Positions 26,091-38,495 of a stretch of 64,000 bases of DNA are shown here, one piece after another. The DNA comes from Entrophospora sp. SA101 (lineage: Eukaryota > Glomeromycota > Glomeromycetes > Entrophosporales > Entrophosporaceae). The position numbers and the translations under genes were made by a program. Position 1 is the stretch's first letter. Every line of letters starts with the position of its first letter. The stretch is taken from contig CAUDNR010000447.1 of NCBI GenBank assembly GCA_958430865.1, forward strand, positions 1,171-65,170, read 5' to 3'. The notes under the pieces were generated by a model that saw only the letters and a list, made by a program, of their open reading frames with translations, was not told the origin of the DNA and did no database searches.

Positions 26091-26470
26091 TACATGAGAA
26101 AATTTTTTTCTTCGTTTTTACATATAAATTCTTTGATTAATTTCTCCACTCATAGAATGATCACAAAAACTCTAAAACTCGAGCCATTTTAATGTGTAAA
26201 ATTCGCGTGAAATTCAAACTAGCCAATCAGAATGTTGTATTCAAACACCCACCCCAAAATTTTTGACTCTCCAAAAATTTTTCTATATTAATTAATATAG
26301 TAATAGAAAGCTATAAAGGGCGGCATTAGTCGCCCTTGGGAAATGCAATTGCTAGTTTATTATAATTTCAGATTACAGTCTCATCAGGGCTGAGTTGATA
26401 AACTTATAATTTTTTGAAATTATGATATTTATTGAATATTCTATACCAACTGACGAACAATAATACATAA

Positions 26471-27140
26471 TTAATAGCGTAGTTCATTATCACTAGCGTT
26501 GTTATTGACAGTGTTATAAGATGGAGTATATCTGTGTTGTTGAAGTTGTTGTTCACTAGGCATTTCTATAATTGTATTCTTTTTCTTTCGATATCTTACA
26601 ATTATGAATGTTGCTGTTATCGCAACTAACAATATTCCAACAACGAGTGCAATTACTATTACTACTATTTGAACAGTGTTTAATGATGTTGATGACGTTG
26701 ATGTTTCTGGTTGTGATGTTGATGATGTTGTTGATGTTGTATTTGCAGATATTGAATAATTTAGTTTCCAAGTGTAATCTTTAATATCAAGTATATAAGT
26801 TTTTGCAGTAGATGATTGTGGTCCTGAAATGTCATTTGTAATATTCCCTATATATGCACGTATTTTATATTTTTTGATTAATTAATTGTCAACTATTTTA
26901 GATAAAAAAATTTTTTTAAAATAATAAAAGTCTACCAAAACTTATTATCATTTGATCTTCAATCAAATTGGCTGAATGGAATGCTACAGGCGTGGCACGA
27001 CTAACATGTGAAAATTTGGGTGCAGACCATTGAAAAGGATTTGTAGTTGTATTCAGTACCAGAAGTTCAGGAAATGATGTAATTGCTAAAGGATATCTAG
27101 TACCACCATAAACAATTATTTTTCCATCCTTTGCTATATA

Positions 27141-27178
<38 letters not shown>

Positions 27179-28231
27179 AGTATATTTTTCTTAAAAAAAA
27201 AAATTCCAAAAAAATTTAAATTGAAAATGATTACTAAGTACAGCTGAATGACCAGCTCGAGGTTGGATAGATGATGGACCATCTGCTGTCTAAATTTTCA
27301 CCCAGGTGTAAGAAAAAATTAATCAAGCCATTCTGTTTTACCCATAAAAAAAATTTAACTGATTTAAATATTTACCATATTTGACCAAATTAAATTATTT
27401 GTATCAAAAATTTTTATCTATAAAATAAACATATATCCATATATTATTAATTATTTTTTAAACAGCTTATATAATGAATATTTTCTATCTATGTACATAA
27501 AAATAAATGCATACTTTATAGATGTCAGCTTCATAAATACTTGTACCTATAATATCACTTGTTTCTATTCCACCAATAATTACTATTCTACCATCAGTTA
27601 ATAAAGTTGAAGTATGATCAAAAGTTGGTAATGGTGGATTATTAGCCATGACTTGATGCCAAGTCGAGTCAATTGTATGAAAAGTGTGCATATCATTAAA
27701 ATATCGAACAGAAGTAGATCCAGTATAATGATCAGCTATTCCACCAAAAATACAGAAACTTCCTTCATCATCCATTATAACGCTACTTCCTCTACGATTG
27801 GCGGGAGCAATACCGAGTGTGTTTGGAGTACTCCAAGTTTTTGTAGTTAAATCATATGTATGAAACAAACTAAGGAAATTCTGTTTTTGAGAAATTGGAT
27901 TTACCATCATTCCACCAAATATAAAAATTGTTGAATTATTTGGTCCACCAACTGCACCTACAGTGAAAGCAGTTCCTACAGGAATGTCTTTGTCATCTAC
28001 CCATGGCACATTGTTAACATCAAACTCCTTAGTTAAATCCACATAAAATAATGAATTCGTTACAGTTACTAATGTTTGTTCTATATTTATACCTCCAACA
28101 ATGTAAAGTTTATTATCAGTCACTACACTAGTAGTTGCATAACGTCCCACATCAGGAATTGAAAACACATTAGTATTAATAAATAACAAAATTATTAAAT
28201 AAATTTTGTTATTTTTGAAGGTTAAATTCAT
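26471..28231 (-). CDS. Kelch-repeat type I membrane protein 2
   Basis: Model on the minus strand: exons 28231-27515, 27417-27376, 27289-27235, 27133-26936 and 26847-26471, giving 462 residues in phase. Exons 1, 2 and 3 have exactly the same lengths as in the Kelch gene at 13,089-14,996 (717, 42 and 55 bases). The protein has a signal peptide (LIILLFINTNVFS) and Kelch blades KLYIVGGIN, TIFIFGGMM, SFCIFGGIA, RIVIIGGIE and KIIVYGGTR. A Thr/Ser-rich stalk follows, then a transmembrane helix at about 396-421 and a basic stop-transfer RYRKKK. The tail carries PSEQQLQQHR. The long Ser run of copy 1 is missing here. It is a tandem-type duplicate 13 kb away on the same strand; the ligand is unknown. 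The inverted repeat begins 22 bases upstream of its start codon. Confidence 0.85.
27144..27172. repeat. TA dinucleotide repeat in Kelch 2 intron 3
   Basis: A run of about 14 TA units directly upstream (in gene sense) of the exon 4 acceptor. Confidence 0.8.
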
Positions 28232-28253
28232 TATTATTTTTATCAGTTAATTT

Positions 28254-29545
28254 TATTTGTGCCTACTATTTTTTTGTAAAGGTTGCTACTCTTGACATTC
28301 CATTTGAGTATATTTCTGATTACTTATTCATAAAGAGTTTTACAATCGAGAAGGCATTATATTGATTTTAAAGTATTAGAAACTATGAAGCTCTGGCAGT
28401 ATTAAATAACCTGTGATTTACAAGCAAATTTGCACCCACGACCATAAATTTTTTAGCCAATTAGGTGAAATACAATGAAAAGCTTTCATTTCTATTGGTA
28501 CAAGTTCAATGTCGTCAATAGCATTCGTTTTTTATTCATTCGGTATATAATTACCTTATTTTTATTCCAGTGTATTCCTGCAAGAGAGATATCAGTCAGC
28601 AAAAAAAAATATTCAATTAATGAATCGAATAAAAGAGATTCAAAGAACCACTTTTTCTAAAAAGTAAATAAAGGTAAAATTTTTCTAATTATTATAAGAT
28701 TATTGTAAAAGTGATAACAATCAAGATAAATTTTAATATTTCACCGAATAGATGGATAATTTTGATTTTCAGAACTCTTGGCACGTTTTTGACAAAGGTG
28801 AAAATACATTCTGTTCAAGTATATGATTAGAAAGCTTTATTTTTAATGGAAAGTCTTGTACAATAATAATAAGCTTATATATTTGACGGTAATACATTTT
28901 CGTCATGTAACATCTCGTCAGTTGACTAAATTTCGTCAGGTATCTTTATTCCATATTGATTTGCTAATACTCTACGGTTTTTTGGATGAAAATGATTGTT
29001 GTGGAGATAATTTTAATAAAAAAAATTTTTAATTATATAAATTTCGGTTATATAGTAGTGACGTTAGCCGATAGAAAAACCTTAGCGGCTAAGAACTTAA
29101 ATAAATCCCAATTGATAAAAAAACTTTCAGATGGTACTAAACTTTCCAGTATTATTATTACTACTATTATCGTTATTGTTACTATAATTATTATTACTAT
29201 TACTTACTATTGCTATTATAATATCCCGCCTTTAATGGTTCGAATAAGGTTTATTTGAATTATTTGTTTCATTCGTTATGAATTTGAGTATCCGAATTAC
29301 AATGAAAGTTTATTCGAATAGAACGAATAAACGAATAGGACGAATAATTTGAATAAAACGAATAATTCAAAAAAACGCGATTATATTTCCAAACATTCAA
29401 TTAATAATAGCTTATCAGAGAGTTTTTTCATTTATATTATATAGTAAAAAATTTTTTGTGGACAATTCGAATACGGTGCAGATCATCTATAATCATTAAT
29501 TGCTTATAGTAACAATTGGTCAACTTCAAAATACTAAAACAAAAA
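28254..29545 (+). repeat. Inverted repeat, left arm (1,292 bases)
   Basis: The reverse complement of this stretch recurs at 32,797-34,088. Both arms have the same length, and two ORFs translate identically in both (61 codons at 28475-28660 and 33682-33867; 90 codons at 28986-29258 and 33084-33356). Those ORFs lack any domain and are probably not genes. The arm ends exactly at the assembly gap and starts 22 bases upstream of Kelch 2. Confidence 0.9.
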
Positions 29546-29555
29546 NNNNNNNNNN
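29546..29555. other. Assembly gap (10 N)
   Basis: Ten N bases mark a join of unknown size. It abuts the left arm of the inverted repeat, so order and orientation across it are uncertain. Confidence 0.98.
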
Positions 29556-32500
29556 AGAATCAACCGTAAGTCAGCGAGTAGGCTGTGTGTTGAGCTATAA
29601 ATAACCTATTAAATAGGAAACTCAGATTGCACACTCGCAGTATTAAATTATCACATGATTCCCCCTACCTTAAAAACACTTGATTTTAATAGTGTGTAAC
29701 AAACCCTAGGTGTTTATGCATACCTAATATCACAACTCTTCAGAGTTGTGACTTGATTGCAGAGCATCCTTACCCTAGAGGTGAATCATTGCAGGTGACT
29801 TTTCGTCTAACATGTCAGCAGCCTTCTCTGGTCTGGGTGCTGTGAGGGAAGATTAGTGAAAATGTCATTGACAATTGATGCAATCTCAGTAAACCCCAGA
29901 GCTTTGCACCCCCCTGGAATTCTGCTACATCATTGTATCATCAGAAGCACTGTAGTCAGATTAGCCTTGTGTAGGTGAGGAAGGTGTGTGAATGACTGTA
30001 AAGTGTTCAAGGTAGCATAAAGTGCTTCAACATCTGATAATCAAACATCACATACTTGAATTGTTTCTTCTGCAACAGTCAGTCATGCTGCCTTGACATC
30101 TTGTAATTATAATAATATCAATATTAATATTAATATTGGTTACACAAAGCAAAATACCAATCATTCATCTTGATAAGATCTTATAATTACCCATCGAGTT
30201 CTGCTCCATGTTTTGATTTCAATAATTATATTTATAAAATAAAAGACACCACATTATATCAATACAAATTAAAAAAAGTACCTCTGGTTAGTTATTAACA
30301 CTTCTTCAGAGTCAAACCATATCAAACAATAATGCTCACATTTGGTCATCTTGTAAAAAGTAAATTGTTTTTCCAAAAAAAAAAAAATCAAAAATCCGCA
30401 ATCGCCAAATCGATTTCTAAATAAGGATAACACGCACCCAACCCACCAATAAAAATTGTATATTCTGAGATTTCACGAAATTTGTGGATTTTTTTTGTGG
30501 ATAACTACACAATTATAGTGTCTGTCCCTTAAAAAAAACATGCATAAATAAATTAGTGTACACATTTGTTGATCAATTCTTTTTTTAAAAAAATTAATTC
30601 TAAAATGCCAAAAGACCAAAGAGATAAGAATAAAAGAAAACAGGAATTTGAAAACAGGTGTGTTTATCATAAGAATGGTGGTAGTTATTGCCACTCATTG
30701 TGATTGCAGCCACTTGTTATCATTATATGTAGTTAAAAAAATCATCATCAACTGACAAAATGAGTAAAAATTTTCAATTCCTGAAGTGTTGTCCACAGAA
30801 CACAATTATTATATAAAAGTATTCGGTGAATTTTTTTTCAATAATGATAATGACTATAATAAAGAACAATTACTAGAACAAATAACAAACCTGAAAGATG
30901 AAGTTAACATAAAAATGAAGATATAAAAAAATTAAAATATAAATTAATTACAGAGATGGAAATCAATGAATCATTGTCTGAAGAGAGTGAACAATTAAAA
31001 AAAAATGAAGAAAAAAATAGAGGTGAAAATACATTAAATGTAAAATTTCCTCGTACAAGTGTACGACCACAATGAACTCAATGGTATGTACGAAGATTCT
31101 TCTTGTACAGTGAAATTGTGCAACTCTGGTGTAATATTTTATCACTACAGAAAATAATCGTTCCTGATAGATCGTACATTCGTACGTACATATGTAAAAT
31201 TTTCTCGTACGGGTGTACGGCCACAACAAAATTGTACGAACTCAATGGTATGAAGATTCTTCTCGTACAGCGAAATTCACAACCCTGGTTTAAATCAATT
31301 GTACTATAATTCTTGAGTTCCATAGTAGATCTGATGTAAATGAGTTTCATATTAACTATTTTATATAGGGATAGTTCTATATATCACTTAATATTAAGAT
31401 AAAAATGGATATTATTATTATAAAACAAGGATGATGATGAGGAAGGTGAGGAAGCGTTTGAAATACATAGTATTGAATATGCAGTTAAGTGAAAAAATAT
31501 TTTCTGGTCCTTTAGCATTATTGTTATTATTACATAAAATGTTACAAGGATTATTTATATTGTTTGAAGTGCTCAAACTAGCCCTATCAATTTAAAATGG
31601 GTATATTTCCCCAATCACAGCCGAAGATAGACAGTTGTTCTTTGGGAATTGAATTAATTTGCATTTCAAGAGGGAATAACAGATATGGTGATGAAATAAT
31701 ACCAAAATTTACTTTAGACAGGACATAACTTACTAATCATGAAAATGTGATGCACATGGAAGAAAAACTAGAGTGCAGTATATCAAAAGTGATACAATAT
31801 CCTCTTCGTCATGAAGCATTGAAAACCTTACCATTGGTCTCAGAAGAGATTCGACCCTATGACTTTGTTTATGATAGAAAACTTCATAGGTCTAGTTGCT
31901 TTCCATGATACTCAATTAACAATTATTGGTGAGTAGTGTAAACAATGTAAATGATCATGAAGAATATTCACCACAAGATGCAAGTATGACTGATAAATAA
32001 AAAACTTTTTTTTTTTTTAATCACTATGCTGAAGAGAGAACTCCATACATGAATACAGTTATTGTCAATAACACAGAAAAGTCAATATTATTTTAATTTT
32101 CAAATAAAAATAGAATTTGCAATTTTTCTTGCAAAAGTAAAATGTAAATATTTTATTTCAGAAATAATATAATCATGATCAAATACAATGTCATCAATAT
32201 TCTTTGATCATTTAATTGATTGTCGATTGTTAATTTTCTTTTTGATTTAATTGTTGATGAATGGATATAGTCAAATGATTAATGATCAGAACCAATCAAA
32301 TTTATTTTAAAAAAATAAAATAAAATAATTTGTTTATCTGCTTAGTTGATCAATAAATCTCAGATCTCAAGATAATAAATTCACTTGATTTTTTTAGTAA
32401 TAATACTACTTTTTTTAAAACTCTTGTCCGTTTTTTTGATAGTTTGTAATTACGCAGTAATTCAACAAAGAGTAAAAAGCGGAAATTAATTATTAAAAAA

Positions 32501-32796
32501 GTAGTATGTTCGTTAAACGTTTTTGTTGTAAAGAACTTTTATTTATTAATAAAGAAAGGAAATAAATAAATCAAATAAATCAAATGTATGTTGTAGAAAA
32601 TATTCCATGAAAAAAAAAATTGTTACACGAAATTTACTTAGTCTCAATTTCTTAAATGTATAACAAAATTCGGAATTTTCAAAATGCTAAGGCTCTGCCA
32701 ATTTTCAGTTTAAGAAAAAACCAGCCGATAACTTTTGAAGCTCGAGTCATGAACAATAAAACTTATCGGTTAAATTTTTTAAAATGATATAATTTT
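29556..32796. other. Spacer between inverted arms, decayed repeat DNA
   Basis: No intact gene. 29,560-30,120 is visibly richer in G+C than its surroundings, with no ORF. 30,840-31,060 reads KEQLLEQITNLKDEVNI in the plus strand, a coiled-coil relic. 31,680-31,890 reads HMEEKLECSISKVIQYPLRH and neighbouring phrases broken by stops. Two copies of a CGTAC-rich repeat lie at 31,040-31,290. All look like old mobile-element or gene-family debris. Confidence 0.5.
31040..31290 (+). repeat. CGTAC-rich dispersed repeat, two tandem units
   Basis: Each unit contains TTTC(C/T)TCGTAC, GTGTACG(A/G)CCACAA, AACTCAATGGTATG and GAAGATTCTTCT(T/C)GTACAG, followed by a GCGAAATT- or GTGAAATT-type ending. A third unit lies inverted at 61,395-61,508. 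Apparent ORFs on the minus strand here come from the repeat itself. Confidence 0.7.
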
Positions 32797-34088
32797 TTTT
32801 TGTTTTAGTATTTTGAAGTTGACCAATTGTTACTATAAGCAATTAATGATTATAGATGATCTGCACCGTATTCGAATTGTCCACAAAAAATTTTTTACTA
32901 TATAATATAAATGAAAAAACTCTCTGATAAGCTATTATTAATTGAATGTTTGGAAATATAATCGCGTTTTTTTGAATTATTCGTTTTATTCAAATTATTC
33001 GTCCTATTCGTTTATTCGTTCTATTCGAATAAACTTTCATTGTAATTCGGATACTCAAATTCATAACGAATGAAACAAATAATTCAAATAAACCTTATTC
33101 GAACCATTAAAGGCGGGATATTATAATAGCAATAGTAAGTAATAGTAATAATAATTATAGTAACAATAACGATAATAGTAGTAATAATAATACTGGAAAG
33201 TTTAGTACCATCTGAAAGTTTTTTTATCAATTGGGATTTATTTAAGTTCTTAGCCGCTAAGGTTTTTCTATCGGCTAACGTCACTACTATATAACCGAAA
33301 TTTATATAATTAAAAATTTTTTTTATTAAAATTATCTCCACAACAATCATTTTCATCCAAAAAACCGTAGAGTATTAGCAAATCAATATGGAATAAAGAT
33401 ACCTGACGAAATTTAGTCAACTGACGAGATGTTACATGACGAAAATGTATTACCGTCAAATATATAAGCTTATTATTATTGTACAAGACTTTCCATTAAA
33501 AATAAAGCTTTCTAATCATATACTTGAACAGAATGTATTTTCACCTTTGTCAAAAACGTGCCAAGAGTTCTGAAAATCAAAATTATCCATCTATTCGGTG
33601 AAATATTAAAATTTATCTTGATTGTTATCACTTTTACAATAATCTTATAATAATTAGAAAAATTTTACCTTTATTTACTTTTTAGAAAAAGTGGTTCTTT
33701 GAATCTCTTTTATTCGATTCATTAATTGAATATTTTTTTTTGCTGACTGATATCTCTCTTGCAGGAATACACTGGAATAAAAATAAGGTAATTATATACC
33801 GAATGAATAAAAAACGAATGCTATTGACGACATTGAACTTGTACCAATAGAAATGAAAGCTTTTCATTGTATTTCACCTAATTGGCTAAAAAATTTATGG
33901 TCGTGGGTGCAAATTTGCTTGTAAATCACAGGTTATTTAATACTGCCAGAGCTTCATAGTTTCTAATACTTTAAAATCAATATAATGCCTTCTCGATTGT
34001 AAAACTCTTTATGAATAAGTAATCAGAAATATACTCAAATGGAATGTCAAGAGTAGCAACCTTTACAAAAAAATAGTAGGCACAAATA
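32797..34088 (-). repeat. Inverted repeat, right arm (1,292 bases)
   Basis: Reverse-complement partner of 28,254-29,545. Just outside, at about 34,290-34,140 on the minus strand, a frame reads HIIVFSTISGIILVVIIPFI, a lone transmembrane-like segment that resembles the membrane helices of the Kelch proteins but lacks the rest of the gene. Confidence 0.9.
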
Positions 34089-35221
34089 TATAGAAATAAA
34101 CTATATAAATGATGATAATTTTTTTCCAAAAAAAATATTATAAATACAATATTATAATTCTTCACCATAACACTTGGAAATATAACTCTTCCTATATATA
34201 ATATAACAATTATAAATGGTATTATTACAACTAATATTATACCACTTATAGTTGAAAATACTATTATGTGAGATGCTCTTCTCCATCATTGTTTTGTTCC
34301 AAGTTTTTAATAAGAATTAACCCATCCACAAAATTTAATCTTCGAAAATAATTGCAATTCATCAGTATTTGTATTACAAAACATTTATTGATTATGAAAA
34401 TAGGTGTGGCTCAAGAAGGACAATCATTTCATATGGTGATGGGGTAGAGGTCATGCATCAGGGTCACCTTATAAAAAAATGAATGTAAGGAAAATATAAG
34501 GAACATTACATTTTTCCAATTTACCAGATGTGATTTTATTACATATGGAAATTACATATAGAAAAATGTTTTTTTGTAATTCTTCTTCATTTTTATAGGA
34601 CCAGTAAAGGAATTGTATCCGTGACTGCAGAGTGTTTGTCAAATCAAGAAGCATGATGAGTTTCAGGCAAGTTTAGTGTGCTCAAATGTAATGAGCAGTT
34701 AGAATATGGAACTTGATAAGTTTGTCGTTTGCTAGTAAAGTTGTTGCGGTTGTTTTTTGATTCTTTAGAAAATTCTTTTAATATAAATTAATTTTTTGAT
34801 TGTTCGATTTACAAGAATAATAAATAAAGTTTTTTAATGAATTAATCAATCATAAAATGCTTATACTTGGATTCGGATGGAGGAAACCTTCGCTAGATGA
34901 ACTGGCGAGATGGTTCATTAACCCCATCATTTTTTAGAATAGGTCGCTTTTTTGACCAATGGAAACAATGCGCAGCGAAAAGCCAAGTTTATTTAAACTA
35001 TTTAAACTGCAATTTTTTGAGTAATGTAATAATGAAAAGTTACACATTATTAAAAAATTTCAGATAAACTACTTTTTTCCACTATATTAATATATCCATT
35101 ACTTAGATTATATAACATTTGCTACTTTTCTCTTATTTTTCTTTTTTTTTTTCATAAAAAAGTTTTACTCATATAATTGAAGTTATTCATTACTGTTATT
35201 GTTATTATTAGAACTTTTTAA
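34089..35221. other. Intergenic region upstream of the HMG gene
   Basis: No gene is seen beyond the isolated transmembrane-like fragment described for the right arm. 35,120-35,220 is T-rich leader sequence before ATG 35222. Confidence 0.5.
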
Positions 35222-36293
35222 ATGCTCATTATTGATGTCAATACGAGTTCCTTCAATAATGCAGCTACTTCCACTTCTCCCATTTCTACTGCCACACCGA
35301 ATGGTGCAACATTTTTAACCGGCAATCAATTGCAACAACAACAAAAAATAATTCCTTCTCCAATTTATACCGCAGTATCATCATCACCCGCCTCTTCAAC
35401 AACAACAACTCCTGTTAGTACACCATCATCTACCACCGTAACTTCTCCACCCGTCACTAATGTTAAAAAACGCAAAAATTCCAGCGTTAGAGATGACAAG
35501 GGTGGAAAAAAGGCTAAAAAAATTCCCAATTTTAGTTTAAAGAAGCCACCAAACCCTTTCATATTTTTCACAATGACCAAAAGGTATTTATTTACTTATT
35601 TATTTGCTGTATATTGACGATGATGTATTGATGATGGCCAATTATTAATTTCTAAATATAGAATGGAGATTAGTGCTAAAAAACCGGGTATAAAAAGTAC
35701 TGAAATTAATTCACTACTGGGTGAAGTGTGGAGAAATATGTCCGAGGAAGATAAAAAGGTAATTTTACATAGATAATATATATTAATACAACAATTTGTT
35801 AAATAATCCATTCACTATGTTATGCTTTATTTATTGGGTTAGCCCTACCTCCAAATGAGGGATACGGCATTGGAACAGTACGAAAAGGATTTGGCGGTAT
35901 GCATTTTATTACTATCTATCTACATTTAAAATATTCAAATAAAGATATTGCAATCTCTCATATTTTCTTGATTTATATTAGGCTCAACAACAACAGCAGA
36001 AATCGCCACTTTCACCACCACCATCATCACAACACCAGCAGCATTCGCCATCACGACCACTACCACGATCACCACATCATCATCAACAACAGCAGCAAGT
36101 ATATAAGTTTGTAGATTTAGAGAACGACGTAATGTACCAAGAGGCTGTCAAAATTGCTAGAAAAATTTTAGACGGTTTAGAAACCGATCTAAATGATCGT
36201 TGGTATGAATATGAATTACCAACATCGCTAAATAATCTTGTAGAAATCAATTATTCAAGCACAAATACAAATCCATCCCTATTTTTAAAATGA
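35222..36293 (+). CDS. HMG-box protein, MATA_HMG-like
   Basis: Model: exons 35222-35583, 35662-35758, 35843-35896 and 35982-36293, giving 274 residues in phase. Residues 1-85 are Ser/Thr/Pro-rich and probably disordered. A basic KKRK and KKAKK patch follows (nuclear-localisation-like). The HMG box spans about 107-172: KKPPNPFIFF, then PGIKSTEINSLLGEVWRNMS and a helix 3 ending EQYEKDL. The N-terminal PPNPFIFF and the IxSxLGxxW helix resemble the fungal mating-type MATA_HMG class, which is greatly expanded in Rhizophagus. The C terminus has a Gln/His/Pro/Ser tract and a conserved-looking acidic end. It is a likely sequence-specific DNA-binding regulator. Whether it has a mating role cannot be told from sequence. 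Confidence 0.85.
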
Positions 36294-38495
36294 TACGGTG
36301 ATCAGACTGTTGGGTATTTTTCATGATTACTTATTGGAGATATTAATGATGAGTTTATGGATGAAGCTTGAATAACCATTTGTTTATAATATCACAATTA
36401 TAGTATTGCTGCAATTATAAAACTCTCCCTCTTCTTATAATTATAATTAGTATTTTTAAACCCGTCCCACTCATATCATATACCTGAAGTACTGAAGTAG
36501 TATGAGAAGGGAAAACCAAAAAAATCAAAAAAAGAGTTCATATATGTCATCCAGGTAGATTTCAATAATTTTCAAATATGGCAGAAAGTTAAACAGTTGA
36601 ATGAATGCATTAAACGTCAGACCTATCCACCAAAAACTTCATTTATCAAAGAACAAAACGAAGATGAAATTTTCGGATGGAGAGATTGAAAGAATTAAAT
36701 TTGAAACTCTATGATGATTACCATTATACTGTTGTTCACTCTACAATAAAAATATTTTTATTTTTAATAGAAAATTTTCATAGTTTTACAAATCTATCCT
36801 TTTGTCAGAGTTCAATGTAAAGATGGACAGCAAATCCAAATTTGTTATCCCTGTTCTTCTTGATATATTTTACAAGTAATCCTTTCTTAAGTATTATTGA
36901 ATAGTGATATTAAATTAATAACATAAGGAGCAATGTTTCACCTCGCTATTGCTTAGAATTCTTCTAATAGTGGCGTAATTCGATAATAGGAGATAATCTT
37001 ATATTTATCTGTGTAAGGAAAGAGTGTTTTTTTAAATATAACCAAAAAAAGAAAATAAAAATTTTAATTGAAAAGGTTCTATTGCTTGGAATTCTTTTAT
37101 ACTTACAAAATTTGAAGTGATTATATTATTCCGAGGATCAAACAACAAATATTTTTGTCTTAATTAGTATTAAATTTAAGTTTAGAAAAACTGATTTAGT
37201 GAAAACAAATTACTCAACTTTCTCAATCCTAATAATTAATTTTCTTGACCAAGCAATAATAACCGTGAACTTTCTCTCATTCCATGTTTGTAATAAATTT
37301 TGTTGATTAATTTAGATGCTAGTAAATGTCAGAAGTTAAACTCGATTGTAACACGCTACTTTGCAAGGTTCTCTCATTTTGCCCAATCCGAATTGAGGTT
37401 AACAAATCCCAAGCTTTAACACCTTTATTATTTCCAATTAAGGGTTAAATATATGGCAAACAGCAAATCAAAGACCCAAAGAGAGAAAGTAAAATGTTAC
37501 TAAACAAGTTTGGACGTAAGCTCGAAGCGGCAATGGCCAATCAATAGAACGGAAGCAATCAATGCAAAGAGGTGAAATGATTAATGAATGAGGGAATAAT
37601 ATATATTATACTCTGGAAAGAGTATAATAAATGGCATTCAGAAAAATCTTAAAGAACATTTTAGAAATTTTGAATATTTTGGATAATGACATTGACTTGA
37701 GTGATTGCCTTAAATTATATGATTAAGTATAAATCCTAATTTCAGCCGAGTTTTGCAATTAATTATGCTAAAATAAAATCTCTGAACCTAACAAAATGTC
37801 CAAAATTGGACAAAAATTGATGCGAGTAACAATACAGAGTTGAGTGAGTACTTATTGAGTAAAAAGATTGACGAAAGATTTGAAAATTTTATCTCTCAAA
37901 GTTTCCCTTTAAACGATTTTGTATCTTGCTGTTGCTTTATTATTTGTGAAAGAAATGTAAGGTGATTATTGATGTACTACGGAATTTAAAATGACTGCAT
38001 TGACACGATCCATTGAGAATCATTTCCATATCTGACGTCTTTTCAACAATAACACACTAGACTATTGTTTTTAGTGCAACGATCTTTTTGTTGAGCGTAG
38101 TTTTTTAGCTTTTTTTAAGCCCATTGTTTATCAAGTGTTTAACAAACTTTAATTTTTTTAAAGTATAGATCATACAAATTATGAATGCAATGTCATCATA
38201 CAAATACATATTAGTATTTCTTAGAATCAAATCTTATCTTTAAAAAAATAAAAAAATAAAAAAAAAAAAATTTTCCGTAATTATGAAACAGCATAAAAGC
38301 CTTTGTAAATTCAAATAATTTTGTTCTAATAATAATAAAATTAATTTTGTCGCTTAACGAAATTAATTAGTCATTTCTTCAATAATATAAATATTCTTCC
38401 TCAAAATAAAAAAATCATCCTAAATTGCCACTGGTCTAATGTATTATTATAATATTATAAAAAACAATTAAATAATAAAATAATAACAATAAATA
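36294..38495. other. Intergenic region
   Basis: AT-rich with no supported gene. No long open frame with protein-like composition was found on either strand. Confidence 0.55.

Larger units (their letters stand above)
23424..26470. other. Intergenic region with duplicated and mobile sequence
   Basis: No intact gene. It holds a direct repeat (about 23,905-24,190 and 25,870-26,090), a putative degenerate small inverted-repeat element near 24,306-24,450, and a coding-like fragment at 24,840-25,108. Around 26,322-26,340 there is a short AAGGGCG...CGCCCTT hairpin of unknown meaning. Confidence 0.5.

Noticed and set aside
26322..26340. AAGGGCG...CGCCCTT hairpin
   Set aside because: Only seven paired bases and a single occurrence; cannot be called a terminator or RNA gene.
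28986..29258. 90-codon ORF repeated identically at 33,084-33,356
   Set aside because: Ile/Thr-rich simple sequence with no domain; its conservation is explained by the inverted repeat.
30963..31350. Overlapping minus- and plus-strand ORFs of 68-90 codons
   Set aside because: They arise from the CGTAC-rich repeat and share its periodicity; no domain or splice context.
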